The position numbers and the translations under genes were made by a program. 64,000 nt of DNA from contig NZ_WWCU01000003.1 in assembly GCF_009857595.1 (NCBI RefSeq), positions 186,001 through 250,000 on the forward strand, read 5' to 3'. This DNA comes from Pseudoduganella aquatica. Its GTDB lineage: Bacteria > Pseudomonadota > Gammaproteobacteria > Burkholderiales > Burkholderiaceae_D. Shown here in pieces: positions 39,870 to 49,325 of this stretch (its first letter is position 1; each line of letters begins with the position of its first letter). The notes beneath the pieces are model-generated. The model saw only the letters and a list, made by a program, of their open reading frames with translations. It was not told the origin of the DNA and did not search any database.

Positions 39870-41342
39870 TTACTCGACTGCCTTCACCATATCCTCAATC
39901 ACCTTCTTCGCATCGCCGAACACCATCATGGTATTGGCCTGGTAGAACAGGTCATTGTCCAGGCCCGCATAGCCGGATGCCATGGAACGCTTGTTGACGA
40001 TGATGCTCTTGGCCTTGTAGGCCTCCAGGATGGGCATGCCCGCGATAGGCGATTTCGGATCTTTCGCGGCCGGGTTCACCACGTCGTTCGCGCCCAGCAC
40101 CAGCACCACGTCGGTCTGGCCGAATTCGCCGTTGATGTCCTCCATCTCGAACACCTGGTCGTACGGCACCTCGGCTTCGGCCAGCAGCACGTTCATGTGG
40201 CCCGGCATGCGGCCCGCCACCGGATGGATGGCGTACTTCACGGTCACGCCCTTGTGCGTGAGCTTTTCCACCAGCTCTTTCAGCGAGTGCTGCGCGCGCG
40301 CCACCGCCAGGCCGTAGCCCGGAACGATGATGACGGTTTCCGCATTGGCCATGATGAAGGCCGCATCGTCCGCCGAACCGGATTTCACCGGACGCGCAGG
40401 CTGCGAGCCGCCGCCCGACGAAGCCGCCGCCGCGTCGCCGCCGAAGCCGCCCAGGATCACGTTGAAGAAGGAGCGGTTCATGGCCTTGCACATGATGTAG
40501 GACAGGATGGCGCCGCTCGAACCCACCAGCGAACCGGCAATGATCAGCATGGAGTTGTTCAGCGAGAAGCCGATGCCGGCAGCGGCCCAGCCGGAGTAGG
40601 AGTTCAGCATCGACACCACCACCGGCATGTCCGCGCCGCCGATGGGGATGATGATGAGCACACCCAGCACGAAGGCGATGGCGGTCATGATAATGAACGG
40701 CTTCCACGCCGGCTCCACGCCGCCCGCGAACACGAAGGCCAGGCCCAGGCCCACCATGACGATGGCCAGCACCAGGTTCAGCATGTGCTGGCCGGCGAAC
40801 ACCACCGGCGCGCCCTGGAACAGGCGGAACTTGTATTTGCCCGCCAGCTTGCCGAAAGCGATCACCGAACCGGAGAAGGTGATGGCGCCCACGAAGGTGC
40901 CGATGAACAGTTCGATGCGGTTGCCGACCGGCAGCGCCTGGCCCGCCTGGGCGATATTGAAGGCGTGCGGCTCGGACACGGCGGCCACCGCGATGCACAC
41001 TGCGGCCAGGCCGATCAGCGAGTGCATGGCCGCCACCAGTTCCGGCATCTTGGTCATCTCGACCGTCTTGGCGAGATAGGCGCCGATGCCGCCGCCCACC
41101 ACCACGCCCAACGCCACCAGGCCCAGGCCCAGGCCGTTGCCCGCGCCGGCGCTGGCCGCTTCGGCCCGCAGTTTGAGGATCAGCGCCACCGTGGTGACGG
41201 CTGCGATGGCCATGCCGGTCATGCCGAAGGCATTGCCCCGGCGCGCGTTGGCCGGCGACGACAAGCCCTTGAGCGCCTGGATGAAGCACACCGAGGCGAT
41301 CAAATACATCATCGTGACAAGGTTCAGGCTGATGAAGCTCAT
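39870..41342 (-). CDS. pntB: NAD(P) transhydrogenase subunit beta
   Basis: 490 residues. The N-terminal half has about eight or nine membrane helices and is the proton channel domain (dII); the C-terminal third is the NADPH-binding dIII domain with [41 protein letters not shown] and [28 protein letters not shown]. It couples proton entry to NADPH formation. An Ala/Ser/Gly-rich linker at about 315-335 separates the domains. It overlaps the small alpha-2 subunit gene by 4 bp (ATGA). Confidence 0.95.
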   Translation of the reverse strand: MSFISLNLVTMMYLIASVCFIQALKGLSSPANARRGNAFGMTGMAIAAVTTVALILKLRAEAASAGAGNGLGLGLVALGVVVGGGIGAYLAKTVEMTKMPELVAAMHSLIGLAAVCIAVAAVSEPHAFNIAQAGQALPVGNRIELFIGTFVGAITFSGSVIAFGKLAGKYKFRLFQGAPVVFAGQHMLNLVLAIVMVGLGLAFVFAGGVEPAWKPFIIMTAIAFVLGVLIIIPIGGADMPVVVSMLNSYSGWAAAGIGFSLNNSMLIIAGSLVGSSGAILSYIMCKAMNRSFFNVILGGFGGDAAAASSGGGSQPARPVKSGSADDAAFIMANAETVIIVPGYGLAVARAQHSLKELVEKLTHKGVTVKYAIHPVAGRMPGHMNVLLAEAEVPYDQVFEMEDINGEFGQTDVVLVLGANDVVNPAAKDPKSPIAGMPILEAYKAKSIIVNKRSMASGYAGLDNDLFYQANTMMVFGDAKKVIEDMVKAVE

Positions 41343-41659
41343 GCTTTGTCTCCCGCCGCAGGTTTGGCCTTGGGCTCTTTTTTCTTGAACATCTCCAGCA
41401 TGCGCTGGGTGACCAGGAATCCGCCGAACACATTGACTGCGGCCAGCGCGACGGCGATGGTGCCGGCAACCTGGCCGGTCAGGCCTTCGGTCAGGCCCGC
41501 CGCCAGCATGGCGCCGACGATGATGATGGCCGATACCGCATTGGTCACCGCCATCAGCGGCGTATGCAGCGCGGGCGTGACGCCCCAGACCACGTGGTAG
41601 CCGACGTAGATCGCCAGCACGAAGATAATGAGATTGGTGATGGTGTGGCTAACTTCCAT
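41339..41659 (-). CDS. pntAB: NAD(P) transhydrogenase subunit alpha part 2 (membrane part)
   Basis: 106 residues. Three membrane helices plus a Lys-rich tail; [23 protein letters not shown] and [21 protein letters not shown] are the conserved dII segments of the split alpha subunit. In E. coli PntA this region is fused to the NAD-binding part; here, as in many alpha- and betaproteobacteria, it is a separate gene. ATG 41659 was chosen over an upstream basic extension. It is 11 bp after the alpha-1 gene. Confidence 0.92.
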   Translation of the reverse strand: MEVSHTITNLIIFVLAIYVGYHVVWGVTPALHTPLMAVTNAVSAIIIVGAMLAAGLTEGLTGQVAGTIAVALAAVNVFGGFLVTQRMLEMFKKKEPKAKPAAGDKA

Positions 41660-41670
41660 TTTTATTCTCC

Positions 41671-42783
41671 TTATTTGCGCAAGACCACGCTGTCGGCGCA
41701 CACCAGAGTGGCCTTCAGGATTTCGTCTTCGCGGTCGATCACCAGCTTGTCTTCTTTGTCGATGATCAGTTTGAGGAAGTCCAGCACGTTGCGCGCATAC
41801 AGGGCGGACGCGTCGGCCGCAACGTGGCAGGCCAGGTCCGGCTCGCCGACGATGTGCACGCCGTGCTTGATGACAGTCTTGTTCAGTTCCGACAGCGGGC
41901 AGTTGCCGCCCTGGCTCACCGCCAGGTCGACAATCACGGAGCCCGGCTTCATGGCTTTCACGGTCTCTTCCGAGATCAGCACCGGCGCGGCGCGGCCCGG
42001 GATCAGCGCGGTGGTGATGATGATGTCGGCCAGCTTGGCGCGTTCATGCACCAGTTCCGCCTGGCGCTTCATCCAGTCCGCCGGCATGGAACGGGCATAG
42101 CCGCCCACGCCTTGCGCGATCTCTTTTTCTTCATCGGTGAGGAACGGCACGTCGATGAACTTGGCGCCCAGCGATTCCACCTGCTCCTTCACCGGCGGCC
42201 GCACGTCGGAGGCCTCGATCACCGCGCCCAGGCGCTTGGCCGTGGCGATGGCCTGCAGGCCCGCCACGCCCACGCCCATGATCAGCACGCGGGCCGCTTT
42301 CACGGTGCCGGCGGCGGTCATCAGCATGGGCATGAAGCGCTGGTAGGTATTGGCGCCCACCAGCACCGCCTTGTAGCCGGCGATGTTGGCCTGCGAGGAC
42401 AGCACGTCCATCGACTGCGCGCGCGTAATGCGCGGCACCGCTTCCAGCGCAAAGGCCTGCAGCCCGGCGGCGGCCATGGCGGCGATGTTCTCGGCGTCGA
42501 ATGGGTTGAGCATGCCGATGAGGACGGTGCCGGCCTTCATCAGCGCGCGCTCCTCCGCGTTCGGGGCGCGCACCTTGAGCACCACGTCGGCGCCGTAGGC
42601 GTCCGCCGCTGTGCCTATGGTGGCGCCGGCCGCGGCGTAAGCCTCGTCCGTCACCGAGGCCGTCAAGCCGGCCCCCGCCTGCACGATGATCTGATGCTTG
42701 GCAGCGAGTTTTTTTACAGTTTCAGGCGTCGCCGCAACCCGGGTTTCCCCTGGCCGTGTCTCCGCCGGTATGCCTATTCTCAT
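41671..42783 (-). CDS. pntAA: NAD(P) transhydrogenase subunit alpha part 1 (NAD-binding part)
   Basis: 370 residues, homologous to alanine dehydrogenase/PntA N-terminal domain. Landmarks: [33 protein letters not shown], the NAD site [22 protein letters not shown] and [17 protein letters not shown]. It binds NADH for hydride transfer to the dIII domain of PntB. ATG 42783 has a strong GGAGG 4 nt upstream; a 47-codon in-frame extension lacks conservation. It is first in the leftward pntAA-pntAB-pntB operon, with a 265-bp divergent gap to the Nudix gene. Confidence 0.95.
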   Translation of the reverse strand: MRIGIPAETRPGETRVAATPETVKKLAAKHQIIVQAGAGLTASVTDEAYAAAGATIGTAADAYGADVVLKVRAPNAEERALMKAGTVLIGMLNPFDAENIAAMAAAGLQAFALEAVPRITRAQSMDVLSSQANIAGYKAVLVGANTYQRFMPMLMTAAGTVKAARVLIMGVGVAGLQAIATAKRLGAVIEASDVRPPVKEQVESLGAKFIDVPFLTDEEKEIAQGVGGYARSMPADWMKRQAELVHERAKLADIIITTALIPGRAAPVLISEETVKAMKPGSVIVDLAVSQGGNCPLSELNKTVIKHGVHIVGEPDLACHVAADASALYARNVLDFLKLIIDKEDKLVIDREDEILKATLVCADSVVLRK

Positions 42784-43048
42784 GTAGCCTCCAGAAGTTG
42801 CAAAATAGTGTTGCTCTTTGTAGAACATAGCACGGTTTTCCTGAAAGCTAACCTTTTTAGCCCGGCAACAACCATCGCCTGTCGCGCATAAGACACCCCC
42901 GGTTTCACACCGTGGAAACGCCATCCCATGTGGTGCAAAACAAGCCCCTGGAAACCGGTTTTAATCGAACTTTCCCTCTATTTAGGCGACATCGGAACGC
43001 AACGCATCGGAACAAGCTAAAATGGCGGCTCTTTCAAGGAAGAGACAC

Positions 43049-43531
43049 ATGCCGCGAACCTGGAGACCCTCTGTAACCGTTGCCGCCGTCATTGAGCGCG
43101 ATGGCAAATTCCTATTGATCGAGGAGGAGACCAGCGATGGCATACGGCTGAACCAGCCCGCGGGCCACCTGGATCCGTTTGAATCGCTGGAGCAGGCCGT
43201 GGTGCGCGAAGTGCTGGAGGAAACCGCCTACGATTTCACGCCTACCGGACTGGTGGGCATGTATATGTCGCGCTACCGTTCGGCACGCACCGGCGAGGCC
43301 GTGCAGTACCTGCGCTTCGCCTTTTGCGGCGTGGCCGGCGCCCTGCATGAGGGCCGTCCGCTGGACGACGGCATCCTGCGCACCATGTGGCTCACGCGCG
43401 ACGAAATTGCCGCCTGCGCGGAGCGCCACCGCAGTCCTTTGCTGCTCACCTGCGTGGACGAGTACCTGGCGGGCAAGCGCGCGCCCTTGGAGCTTTTGCA
43501 CACACATGACTCCGTGTTCGGCGAAGTTTAA
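43049..43531 (+). CDS. Nudix hydrolase (NudJ-like)
   Basis: 160 residues. The Nudix box GHLDPFESLEQAVVREVLEE spans about residues 37-56 and fits Gx5Ex7REUxEExGU apart from the last Gly. The N-terminal VTVAAVIERDGKFLLIEEE and the downstream position beside mnmA match NudJ, a pyrophosphatase acting on thiamine pyrophosphate and nucleotides in E. coli, where the order nudJ-mnmA is the same. AAGGA lies 9 nt before ATG 43049. It is likely co-transcribed with mnmA 33 bp downstream. Confidence 0.88.
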   Translation: MPRTWRPSVTVAAVIERDGKFLLIEEETSDGIRLNQPAGHLDPFESLEQAVVREVLEETAYDFTPTGLVGMYMSRYRSARTGEAVQYLRFAFCGVAGALHEGRPLDDGILRTMWLTRDEIAACAERHRSPLLLTCVDEYLAGKRAPLELLHTHDSVFGEV

Positions 43532-43564
43532 GCGAAGTTATAAGAAGTTTGACGGAAATCAAGA

Positions 43565-44674
43565 ATGAGTAAGAAAAAAGTCGTTATCGGCATGTCGGGC
43601 GGGGTGGACTCCTCGGTCGCGGCGTGGATGCTCAAAGAACAGGGTTACGAGGTGATCGGCCTGTTCATGAAGAACTGGGAAGATGACGACGACTCCGAAT
43701 ACTGCTCCACCCGCCAGGACTGGATAGACGCGGCCAGCGTGGCCGACGTGGTGGGCGTGGACATCGAGGCCGTCAACTTCGCCGCCGAATACAAGGACCG
43801 CGTGTTCGCCGAGTTCCTGCGCGAATACCAGGCCGGCCGCACGCCCAATCCGGACGTGCTGTGCAACGCCGAGATCAAGTTCAAGGCCTTCCTCGACCAC
43901 GCCATGCACCTGGGCGCGGACCTGATCGCCACCGGCCACTATGCGCGCGTGCGCCACAACACGCTGAATGATCGCTTCGAGCTGCTGAAGGCCTTCGACC
44001 ACACCAAGGACCAGAGCTATTTCCTGCACCGCCTGAACCAGGCGCAGTTGTCCAAGACCCTGTTCCCGCTGGGCGAAATCCCGAAAACCGAAGTGCGCAA
44101 GATCGCCGAGAAGCTGCAGCTGCCGAACGCCGCCAAGAAGGATTCGACCGGCATCTGCTTTATCGGCGAACGCCCGTTCCGCGAGTTCCTGGGCCGCTAC
44201 CTGCAGCACAAGCCGGGTCCGATGAAGACGCCGGACGGCAAGGTGGTGGGCGAGCACGTGGGCCTGTCCTTCTACACGCTGGGCCAGCGCAAGGGCATAG
44301 GCATAGGCGGCGTGAAGACCTACCAGAACGCCGACGGTTCCAGCGACGCGTGGTATGTGGCGCGCAAGGACATCGAGAGCAATACGCTGTGGGTGGTGCA
44401 GGGACACGACCATCCGTGGCTGCTGTCGTCCGCGCTGACGGCGGACCAGGCCAGCTGGATCGCGGGCGTGGCGCCCGAGGCCGGCCGCATCTCGGCCAAG
44501 ACCCGCTATCGCCAGGCCGACGTGCCGTGCGACGTGGCGGCGGACGGCATGCTCAACTTCTCGCTGGGCTTCCCGGACGCGCAGTGGGCGGTCACGCCCG
44601 GCCAGTCGGCCGTGCTGTACGACGGCGACGTGTGCCTGGGCGGCGGCATCATCGCCGCCTCGACGTTCGAATAA
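43565..44674 (+). CDS. mnmA: tRNA-specific 2-thiouridylase MnmA
   Basis: 369 residues. It thiolates U34 of tRNA-Lys, -Glu and -Gln. Motifs: the PP-loop [19 protein letters not shown] at the N-terminus, [10 protein letters not shown], the catalytic Cys in [13 protein letters not shown] and the second Cys in [16 protein letters not shown], plus IATGHYARV. Full length. Its stop codon abuts, with no spacer, the stop codon of the convergent receiver gene (44674/44675). Confidence 0.96.
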   Translation: MSKKKVVIGMSGGVDSSVAAWMLKEQGYEVIGLFMKNWEDDDDSEYCSTRQDWIDAASVADVVGVDIEAVNFAAEYKDRVFAEFLREYQAGRTPNPDVLCNAEIKFKAFLDHAMHLGADLIATGHYARVRHNTLNDRFELLKAFDHTKDQSYFLHRLNQAQLSKTLFPLGEIPKTEVRKIAEKLQLPNAAKKDSTGICFIGERPFREFLGRYLQHKPGPMKTPDGKVVGEHVGLSFYTLGQRKGIGIGGVKTYQNADGSSDAWYVARKDIESNTLWVVQGHDHPWLLSSALTADQASWIAGVAPEAGRISAKTRYRQADVPCDVAADGMLNFSLGFPDAQWAVTPGQSAVLYDGDVCLGGGIIAASTFE

Positions 44675-45103
44675 TCAGGCCTCGCCGGCGCCGTTTTCGG
44701 CCGCGCCGTTCTGATCCGCCAGCGCTTTCTGCTGGCGTTTTACCATGGCGATCACGGTATTGCGGATGGTGTTGAGCACCGTGCCGGCGTTGAAGGGCTT
44801 GACGATAAAACCGTTCACGCCCATGGCGTGGGCCTTCTGCACGGTGGCCGCGTCAAACTCGCTCGAGACCATGAAGATCAGCGACTTCGGCCAGCCCTTG
44901 CGCAGCTCGGCCACGGAGGCCTCGTCGGCGTCGAACACGTCGCGCGCAATGCAGACGAGCTGCGGCTGGTACTTCACCATCAGCGCGATGGCGCTGGCGC
45001 CGGTATGGCCCTGGCCCACCACGTCGTAGCCGCCGTCCAGCAGCACCGTATTCAGCAAGCCGCGCGCCACCGCACTGGTGTCGACTATCACAGCTTTTAA
45101 CAT
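44675..45103 (-). CDS. Single-domain response-regulator-like protein with degenerate phosphorylation site
   Basis: 142 residues with a CheY-like fold pattern. Conserved features: N-terminal AVIVDTS, the MVSS strand with Ser at the Thr/Ser switch position and Lys102 in FIVKPFN. However, aligning strand 3 (PQLVCIARD) to the usual PDLVLLD puts Ala53 where the phospho-acceptor Asp should be, and the acidic pair is reduced to Asp8-Thr9. Asp55, two residues later, could conceivably substitute. So it is probably a pseudo-receiver or atypically regulated. The C-terminal 25 residues form a basic-then-Ala/Gly-rich tail. No kinase is adjacent. It precedes nothing in its operon; the exonuclease gene lies 22 bp upstream. 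Confidence 0.75.
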   Translation of the reverse strand: MLKAVIVDTSAVARGLLNTVLLDGGYDVVGQGHTGASAIALMVKYQPQLVCIARDVFDADEASVAELRKGWPKSLIFMVSSEFDAATVQKAHAMGVNGFIVKPFNAGTVLNTIRNTVIAMVKRQQKALADQNGAAENGAGEA

Positions 45104-45125
45104 CTCTCACCCCACTTGTTTATCT

Positions 45126-45902
45126 TTACGCGGATTCCCAGGCCAGCATATTCCAGCTCACGCCGACCCGCACATCCGTCTTCAACTGCACCAGCTGACG
45201 AGAAAGATACAGCATCTCGCGCTCTTTTCGTAAGGTTTCCCCCAGCGTGTCCTTGAGGATGCCGGCGCCGGCCATGATGGCGTCCAGACTGCCGTATGTG
45301 CGCAACAGTTTGGCCGCCGTCTTCAGGCCCACCTTGGACACGCCGGGAATGCTGTCGGTGGCGTCGCCCATCAGCGCCAGCAGGTCCGGCAGCTGCTCGG
45401 GCGGCACGCCCCATTTCTTCTCGCACCAGGCATGGTCGTGCCACTCGCTCTTGAAATGGTCCCACACCAGCGCGCCCTGGGCAACCAGGCAATGCAGGTC
45501 CTTGTCGGTGGTGGCCACCACGGCGGCGCCGCGGTCCTCGGCCAGCCAGCGCAGCACGACGGTGCCGATCACGTCGTCCGCCTCCACGTCCGGCAGGCTG
45601 ACCACGCGCAGGCCGAAGCGGCCCAGGCTCTGGTAGAACTCCGGCAGCGCCTCGCGCAGCACGCCGGGCATGGGCGCGCGGCCCTCGCGGTAGCCGGCGT
45701 AGAGCTGGTGGCGCCAGGTGGCGCCGCCATAGTCGAAGGCCGGCAGCACGTGCGTGGGCTGGTGGTCGGTGATCAGGTTGCGGAACGAGGACAGCGCATG
45801 GCGCAGCGCGATTTCGGCCTTCAGGTCCGAATCGGGTTCGGGGCTGGCTTCATACACGCGGCGCACAATGTTCAAGCCGTCGATGGCGAGGAGTCTACCC
45901 AT
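45126..45902 (-). CDS. 5'-3' exonuclease domain protein (Xni/ExoIX-like)
   Basis: 258 residues. Resembles the polymerase-I-type 5' nuclease domain or flap endonuclease Xni. Acidic metal-site residues are visible in LLAIDGLNIVRRV, DVEADDVIGTVV and TTDKDLHCLV, followed by the H3TH segment LMGDATDSIPGVSKVGLKTAAKLL. It acts on DNA flaps or RNA primers. It stands alone without a polymerase domain. It is upstream of the receiver-like gene in the same direction. Confidence 0.85.
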   Translation of the reverse strand: MGRLLAIDGLNIVRRVYEASPEPDSDLKAEIALRHALSSFRNLITDHQPTHVLPAFDYGGATWRHQLYAGYREGRAPMPGVLREALPEFYQSLGRFGLRVVSLPDVEADDVIGTVVLRWLAEDRGAAVVATTDKDLHCLVAQGALVWDHFKSEWHDHAWCEKKWGVPPEQLPDLLALMGDATDSIPGVSKVGLKTAAKLLRTYGSLDAIMAGAGILKDTLGETLRKEREMLYLSRQLVQLKTDVRVGVSWNMLAWESA

Positions 45903-45961
45903 GAAAAATCTGCGTCTGGTTCAGTGGCGCCATTCTAGCACTGGCGCCACAGCCCGGCGCC

Positions 45962-46633
45962 TCAGCGCAGCAGTTCGTAAGGGCCGCCTTTTTCCAACGC
46001 GCGCTGGTAGGCCGGGCGGGCGTGGATGCGCTCCAGGAAGGCCATCAGGCGGGGCCGGCTGCGCGCAAGGCCGCCGCGCGCGGCCGCCGCTTCGAGCGGG
46101 AAGCTCATCTGCACGTCGGCCGCGCTGAACTCGGCGCCGGCGAACCATTCGGTCTTGCCCAGCTCCCCTTCCAGGTAGTCCAGGTGGCGCTCGATCTGCG
46201 GCAGGATGTAGCTGCCCTTGACCTTGGCCGCGATGGCCTTGGCGATGGGCTTGACGAAGAACGGCGCCGGGCCGCTCTCGACCCGGTCGAACACCAGCTT
46301 CATCAGCAGCGGCGCCATGGCCGAGCCTTCGGCGTAGTGCAGGAAATAGGTCCAGCGCCGCTTGTCGGCCGTGCCGGCGGGCGGCACCAGCCTGCCGTTG
46401 CCGTACTTCTCCACCAGGTATTCGATGATGGCGCCCGACTCGGCCACGGTGGCGTCGCCGTCGGTGATGACGGGCGACTTGCCCAGCGGATGGATGGCGC
46501 TCAGCTCCGGCGGCGCCAGCATGGTCTTGGCGTCGCGCTGGTAGCGCACGATCTGGTACTCCAGCCCCAGTTCCTCGAGCAGCCACAGCACGCGCTGCGA
46601 ACGTGAATTGTTCAGGTGGTGGACCACAATCAT
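45962..46633 (-). CDS. Glutathione S-transferase family protein
   Basis: 223 residues. The N-terminal thioredoxin-like domain has VVHHLNNSRSQRVLWLLEELGL with a Ser/Asn cluster at the expected catalytic position and the cis-Pro region HPLGKSPVI followed by ESGAIIEYLVEKYG for glutathione gamma-Glu binding. The helical C-terminal domain follows (about 90-215, with GAEFSAADVQMSFPLEAA). The substrate is unknown. ATG 46633 begins the conserved fold; an upstream in-frame Met adds a non-conserved 21 residues. It is divergent from the TonB-dependent receptor. Confidence 0.87.
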   Translation of the reverse strand: MIVVHHLNNSRSQRVLWLLEELGLEYQIVRYQRDAKTMLAPPELSAIHPLGKSPVITDGDATVAESGAIIEYLVEKYGNGRLVPPAGTADKRRWTYFLHYAEGSAMAPLLMKLVFDRVESGPAPFFVKPIAKAIAAKVKGSYILPQIERHLDYLEGELGKTEWFAGAEFSAADVQMSFPLEAAAARGGLARSRPRLMAFLERIHARPAYQRALEKGGPYELLR

Positions 46634-46738
46634 GACGCTTCCCTCATACAGTGCCCGGGCATGGCCCGCAATCCGCCAGCTTAGCATTTCCACCATCTTC
46701 CCGGTGTATCGCTTCCCAGTGCGAATAGTAATCGAAAT

Positions 46739-46757
46739 GGGAATGATAACAATTCTC
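46739..46757. promoter_or_regulatory. Fur box upstream of the siderophore receptor
   Basis: GGGAATGATAACAATTCTC matches 14 of 19 positions of the consensus GATAATGATAATCATTATC, including the uninterrupted core AATGATAA. It ends 2 bp before the -35 of the receptor promoter, so Fur bound here would block RNA polymerase. Confidence 0.7.
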
Positions 46758-46758
46758 G

Positions 46759-46787
46759 TTTACATAAACGCATACAGTTGCTATCAT
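46759..46787 (+). promoter_or_regulatory. Sigma-70-type promoter of the siderophore receptor
   Basis: TTTACA (46759-46764), a 17-bp spacer and TATCAT (46782-46787). The transcript would begin near 46794, about 34 nt before the ATG. It is positioned directly after the Fur box. Confidence 0.65.
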
Positions 46788-46827
46788 CTTGCTCGATCTT
46801 TACAAACTTTTACCGAGAAGACACACC

Positions 46828-49176
46828 ATGGCAATCACAAGCCGCAAGCACGCAACCCCAGCTTTCACTCCCATGAACACGCTCCTGGCCGCCATGCTGC
46901 TGCCGATGGCTGCCACCGGCCACGCGGCCGACGCCGCGCCTGCCGCAGCAAGCGCAACCGCCGCGGCGGCAGCGCCCGCGACCATGCAGGAAGTGCGCGT
47001 GGAAGGCGCGAAAGAGAACGACTTCAAGGCCGACCGCGCCGCCTCTGCCAAGTACAGCGAACTGCTGGTGAACACGCCGCAGACCATCACCGTCATCAAG
47101 CGCGAGCTGATCGAGCAGCAAGGCGCCGCCACGCTGACCGAGGCGCTGGCCAACACCCCGGGCGTGGGCGCCTTCTTCCTGGGCGAGAACGGCAACACCA
47201 ACACCGGCGACGCCATCTTCATGCGCGGCTTCGACGCCTCCAGCAGCATCTACGTGGACGGCGTGCGCGACATGGGCTCGATCTCGCGCGACGTGTTCAA
47301 CGTTGAACAGATCGACATCCTGAAAGGCCCCGCCGGCACCGACAGCGGCCGCGGCGCGCCCACCGGCTCGATCAACCTGAGCTCCAAGCAAGCCCACATG
47401 CAGGACGCCTACTCGGGCCGCGTGACCTTCGGCAGCGCCGAACAGAAGCGCGCCACCGCCGACGTGAACCAGGTGATCAGCGCCGAGAAAGGCATCGCCT
47501 TCCGCTTCAACGCGCTGGCGCAGGACAGCGGCAAGCCGGGCCGCGACGTGGTCAAGAACAAGCGCTGGGCCATCGCGCCGACCGTCGCCTTCGGCATCGG
47601 CAGCCCCACCCGTTTGACGCTGAGCTATCTGCACGTAGACCAGGACAACGTCCCCGACGGCGGCGTGCCCACAATCGGCCTGCCCGGCTACACCAGCCCT
47701 GGCACCGCAGCCGCGCCGCGTCCGGAACTGAACACCGCCGCCATGGTCAATCCCAAAGGCTTCTACGGCTCCAGCAGCGACTACGACAAAGTGAAAGCCG
47801 ACATGGCCACCGTGCGCGTGGACCACGACTTCTCGCCCACCGTCAAGCTGCAGAACACCTCGCGCTTCGGCAAGACCGACCAGGACTACCTGCTGACCGC
47901 CTTCATGGGCACCGCCGCCAACCTGGTCACGCGCGCCAACAACAACACCGGCGCCGTGCTGGACCCGTCGGCCTGGCTGCTGAAACGCACCACCCGCACC
48001 ATCAAGGACCAGCGCAACGAAATCCTGACCAACCAGACCAACCTGACCGCCGAATTCGACGCCGCCGGCATGAAGCACACCGCCATCGCCGGCCTGGAAT
48101 TCACCAACGAGAAGCAAGTCAGCTACAGCTACCTGGCCGCCAGCCTGGGCACCCTGGCCGACACGCCGCTGTACAACCCGGACTCCTCGATCAAACCGGT
48201 CGGCCTGAACCCGGTGCGCAACGGCGCCATGACCGACGGCAGCACCAACACCCAGAGCCTGTACCTGTTCGACACGGCCAAGCTGGGCGAGCAGTGGATG
48301 TTCAGCGGCGGCATCCGCGCCGACCACTTCCGCACCACCTACAACGCCATCACGCTGTCGACCGCCGCCGCCAATCCAACGCTGCCGGTCGGCACCCTGC
48401 TGCCGGCCAATATGAACCTGTCCGACACCCTGGTGAACGGCAAACTCTCGGCGCTGTACAAGCCGACCCCCGACAGCAGCGTATACGCCACCGTGGCCAC
48501 GTCCAAGCAGCCGCCGGGCGGCTCCAACTTCTCGCTGTCGGCCAGCGCCAGCAGCGCGGCCAATCCGAAGTTCGACCCGCAGGAAACCACCACCCAGGAA
48601 ATCGGCGGCAAGTGGGACCTGCTGAAACAGAAACTGGCCCTGACCGGCGCCATCTACCGCACCACCGTGAAGAACGAGGTTGAGCAGGACCCGATCGACC
48701 TGCAGTACTACCAGACCGGCAAGAAGCGCGTGGAAGGCGTGGAGATCGGCGTGACCGGCGAGCTGGCCAAGAACTGGCTGATCAGCGCAGGCTATGCCCA
48801 CATGAAGACCGAAGTCCTGGCCGGCAAGACCATCACCGCCAATGGCCAGAACCAGCTGACCTACACGCCCAAGGACTCCTTCACCGCGTGGACCTCGTAC
48901 ACGCTGCCCTTCGGCCTGAAAGTGGGCGGCGGCCTGCGCTACTCCGGCAAGCTGCTGCGCGGCACCGACGGCGCGGTCGGCACCCCGGCCTACGCCGACG
49001 GCTACTGGGTGGCCAACGCCATGGCGGCCTACACCGTCAACAAGAACGTGGACCTGCAGCTGAACGTGAATAACATCACCGGCGAAGAGTACGTTGCGGC
49101 GATCAACAAGTCCGGCTACCGCTACACCCCGGGCGTGCCGCGCTCGGCCAGCCTGACCGCCAACATCCGCTTCTAA
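46828..49176 (+). CDS. TonB-dependent catecholate siderophore receptor (Fiu-like)
   Basis: 782 residues. A signal peptide ends near TGHAADA; the TonB-box-like MQEVRVEG segment and plug domain (about 60-190; NTPQTITVIKRELIEQQG, FMRGFDASSSIYVDGVRD, ILKGPAGTDSGRGAPTGSINL) are followed by a 22-strand barrel ending in ASLTANIRF with a terminal Phe. The C-terminal EYVAAINKSGYRYTPGVPR resembles E. coli Fiu, the catecholate and dihydroxybenzoate iron receptor. A piuC/ybiX hydroxylase, the usual fiu neighbour, is in the same island at 54557. ATG 46828 has GAGAAG upstream. A Fur box and strong promoter precede it and a terminator follows. The exact siderophore is inferred. Confidence 0.9.
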   Translation: MAITSRKHATPAFTPMNTLLAAMLLPMAATGHAADAAPAAASATAAAAAPATMQEVRVEGAKENDFKADRAASAKYSELLVNTPQTITVIKRELIEQQGAATLTEALANTPGVGAFFLGENGNTNTGDAIFMRGFDASSSIYVDGVRDMGSISRDVFNVEQIDILKGPAGTDSGRGAPTGSINLSSKQAHMQDAYSGRVTFGSAEQKRATADVNQVISAEKGIAFRFNALAQDSGKPGRDVVKNKRWAIAPTVAFGIGSPTRLTLSYLHVDQDNVPDGGVPTIGLPGYTSPGTAAAPRPELNTAAMVNPKGFYGSSSDYDKVKADMATVRVDHDFSPTVKLQNTSRFGKTDQDYLLTAFMGTAANLVTRANNNTGAVLDPSAWLLKRTTRTIKDQRNEILTNQTNLTAEFDAAGMKHTAIAGLEFTNEKQVSYSYLAASLGTLADTPLYNPDSSIKPVGLNPVRNGAMTDGSTNTQSLYLFDTAKLGEQWMFSGGIRADHFRTTYNAITLSTAAANPTLPVGTLLPANMNLSDTLVNGKLSALYKPTPDSSVYATVATSKQPPGGSNFSLSASASSAANPKFDPQETTTQEIGGKWDLLKQKLALTGAIYRTTVKNEVEQDPIDLQYYQTGKKRVEGVEIGVTGELAKNWLISAGYAHMKTEVLAGKTITANGQNQLTYTPKDSFTAWTSYTLPFGLKVGGGLRYSGKLLRGTDGAVGTPAYADGYWVANAMAAYTVNKNVDLQLNVNNITGEEYVAAINKSGYRYTPGVPRSASLTANIRF

Positions 49177-49240
49177 GATTGATCAACCACACCCCTTAGC
49201 ACCTCCCTACGGCCTCCCTCGCGGGAGGCAATGTGTGCCC

Positions 49241-49280
49241 GCCACCGGCCTCTCCCCAGAGCCCCGGTGGCGTTTTTTTT
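49241..49280 (+). terminator. Rho-independent terminator after the siderophore receptor
   Basis: Perfect 8-bp stem GCCACCGG (49241-49248) and CCGGTGGC (49264-49271) with a 15-nt loop, then G and eight T (49273-49280). It isolates the Fur-regulated receptor from the next gene. Confidence 0.85.
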
Positions 49281-49325
49281 GCTTCCGTCCTACAATCGGC
49301 CCACGCCACCGATACAGGACCGTTC

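Noticed and set aside
42902..42919. GTTTC-N8-GAAAC inverted repeat upstream of pntAA, reminiscent of PsrA-type sites
   Set aside because: Single occurrence, spacing differs from the known PsrA site, and no promoter element aligns with it.
46810..48801. A 663-codon minus-strand frame within the siderophore receptor
   Set aside because: Antisense shadow of an unambiguous TonB-dependent receptor.
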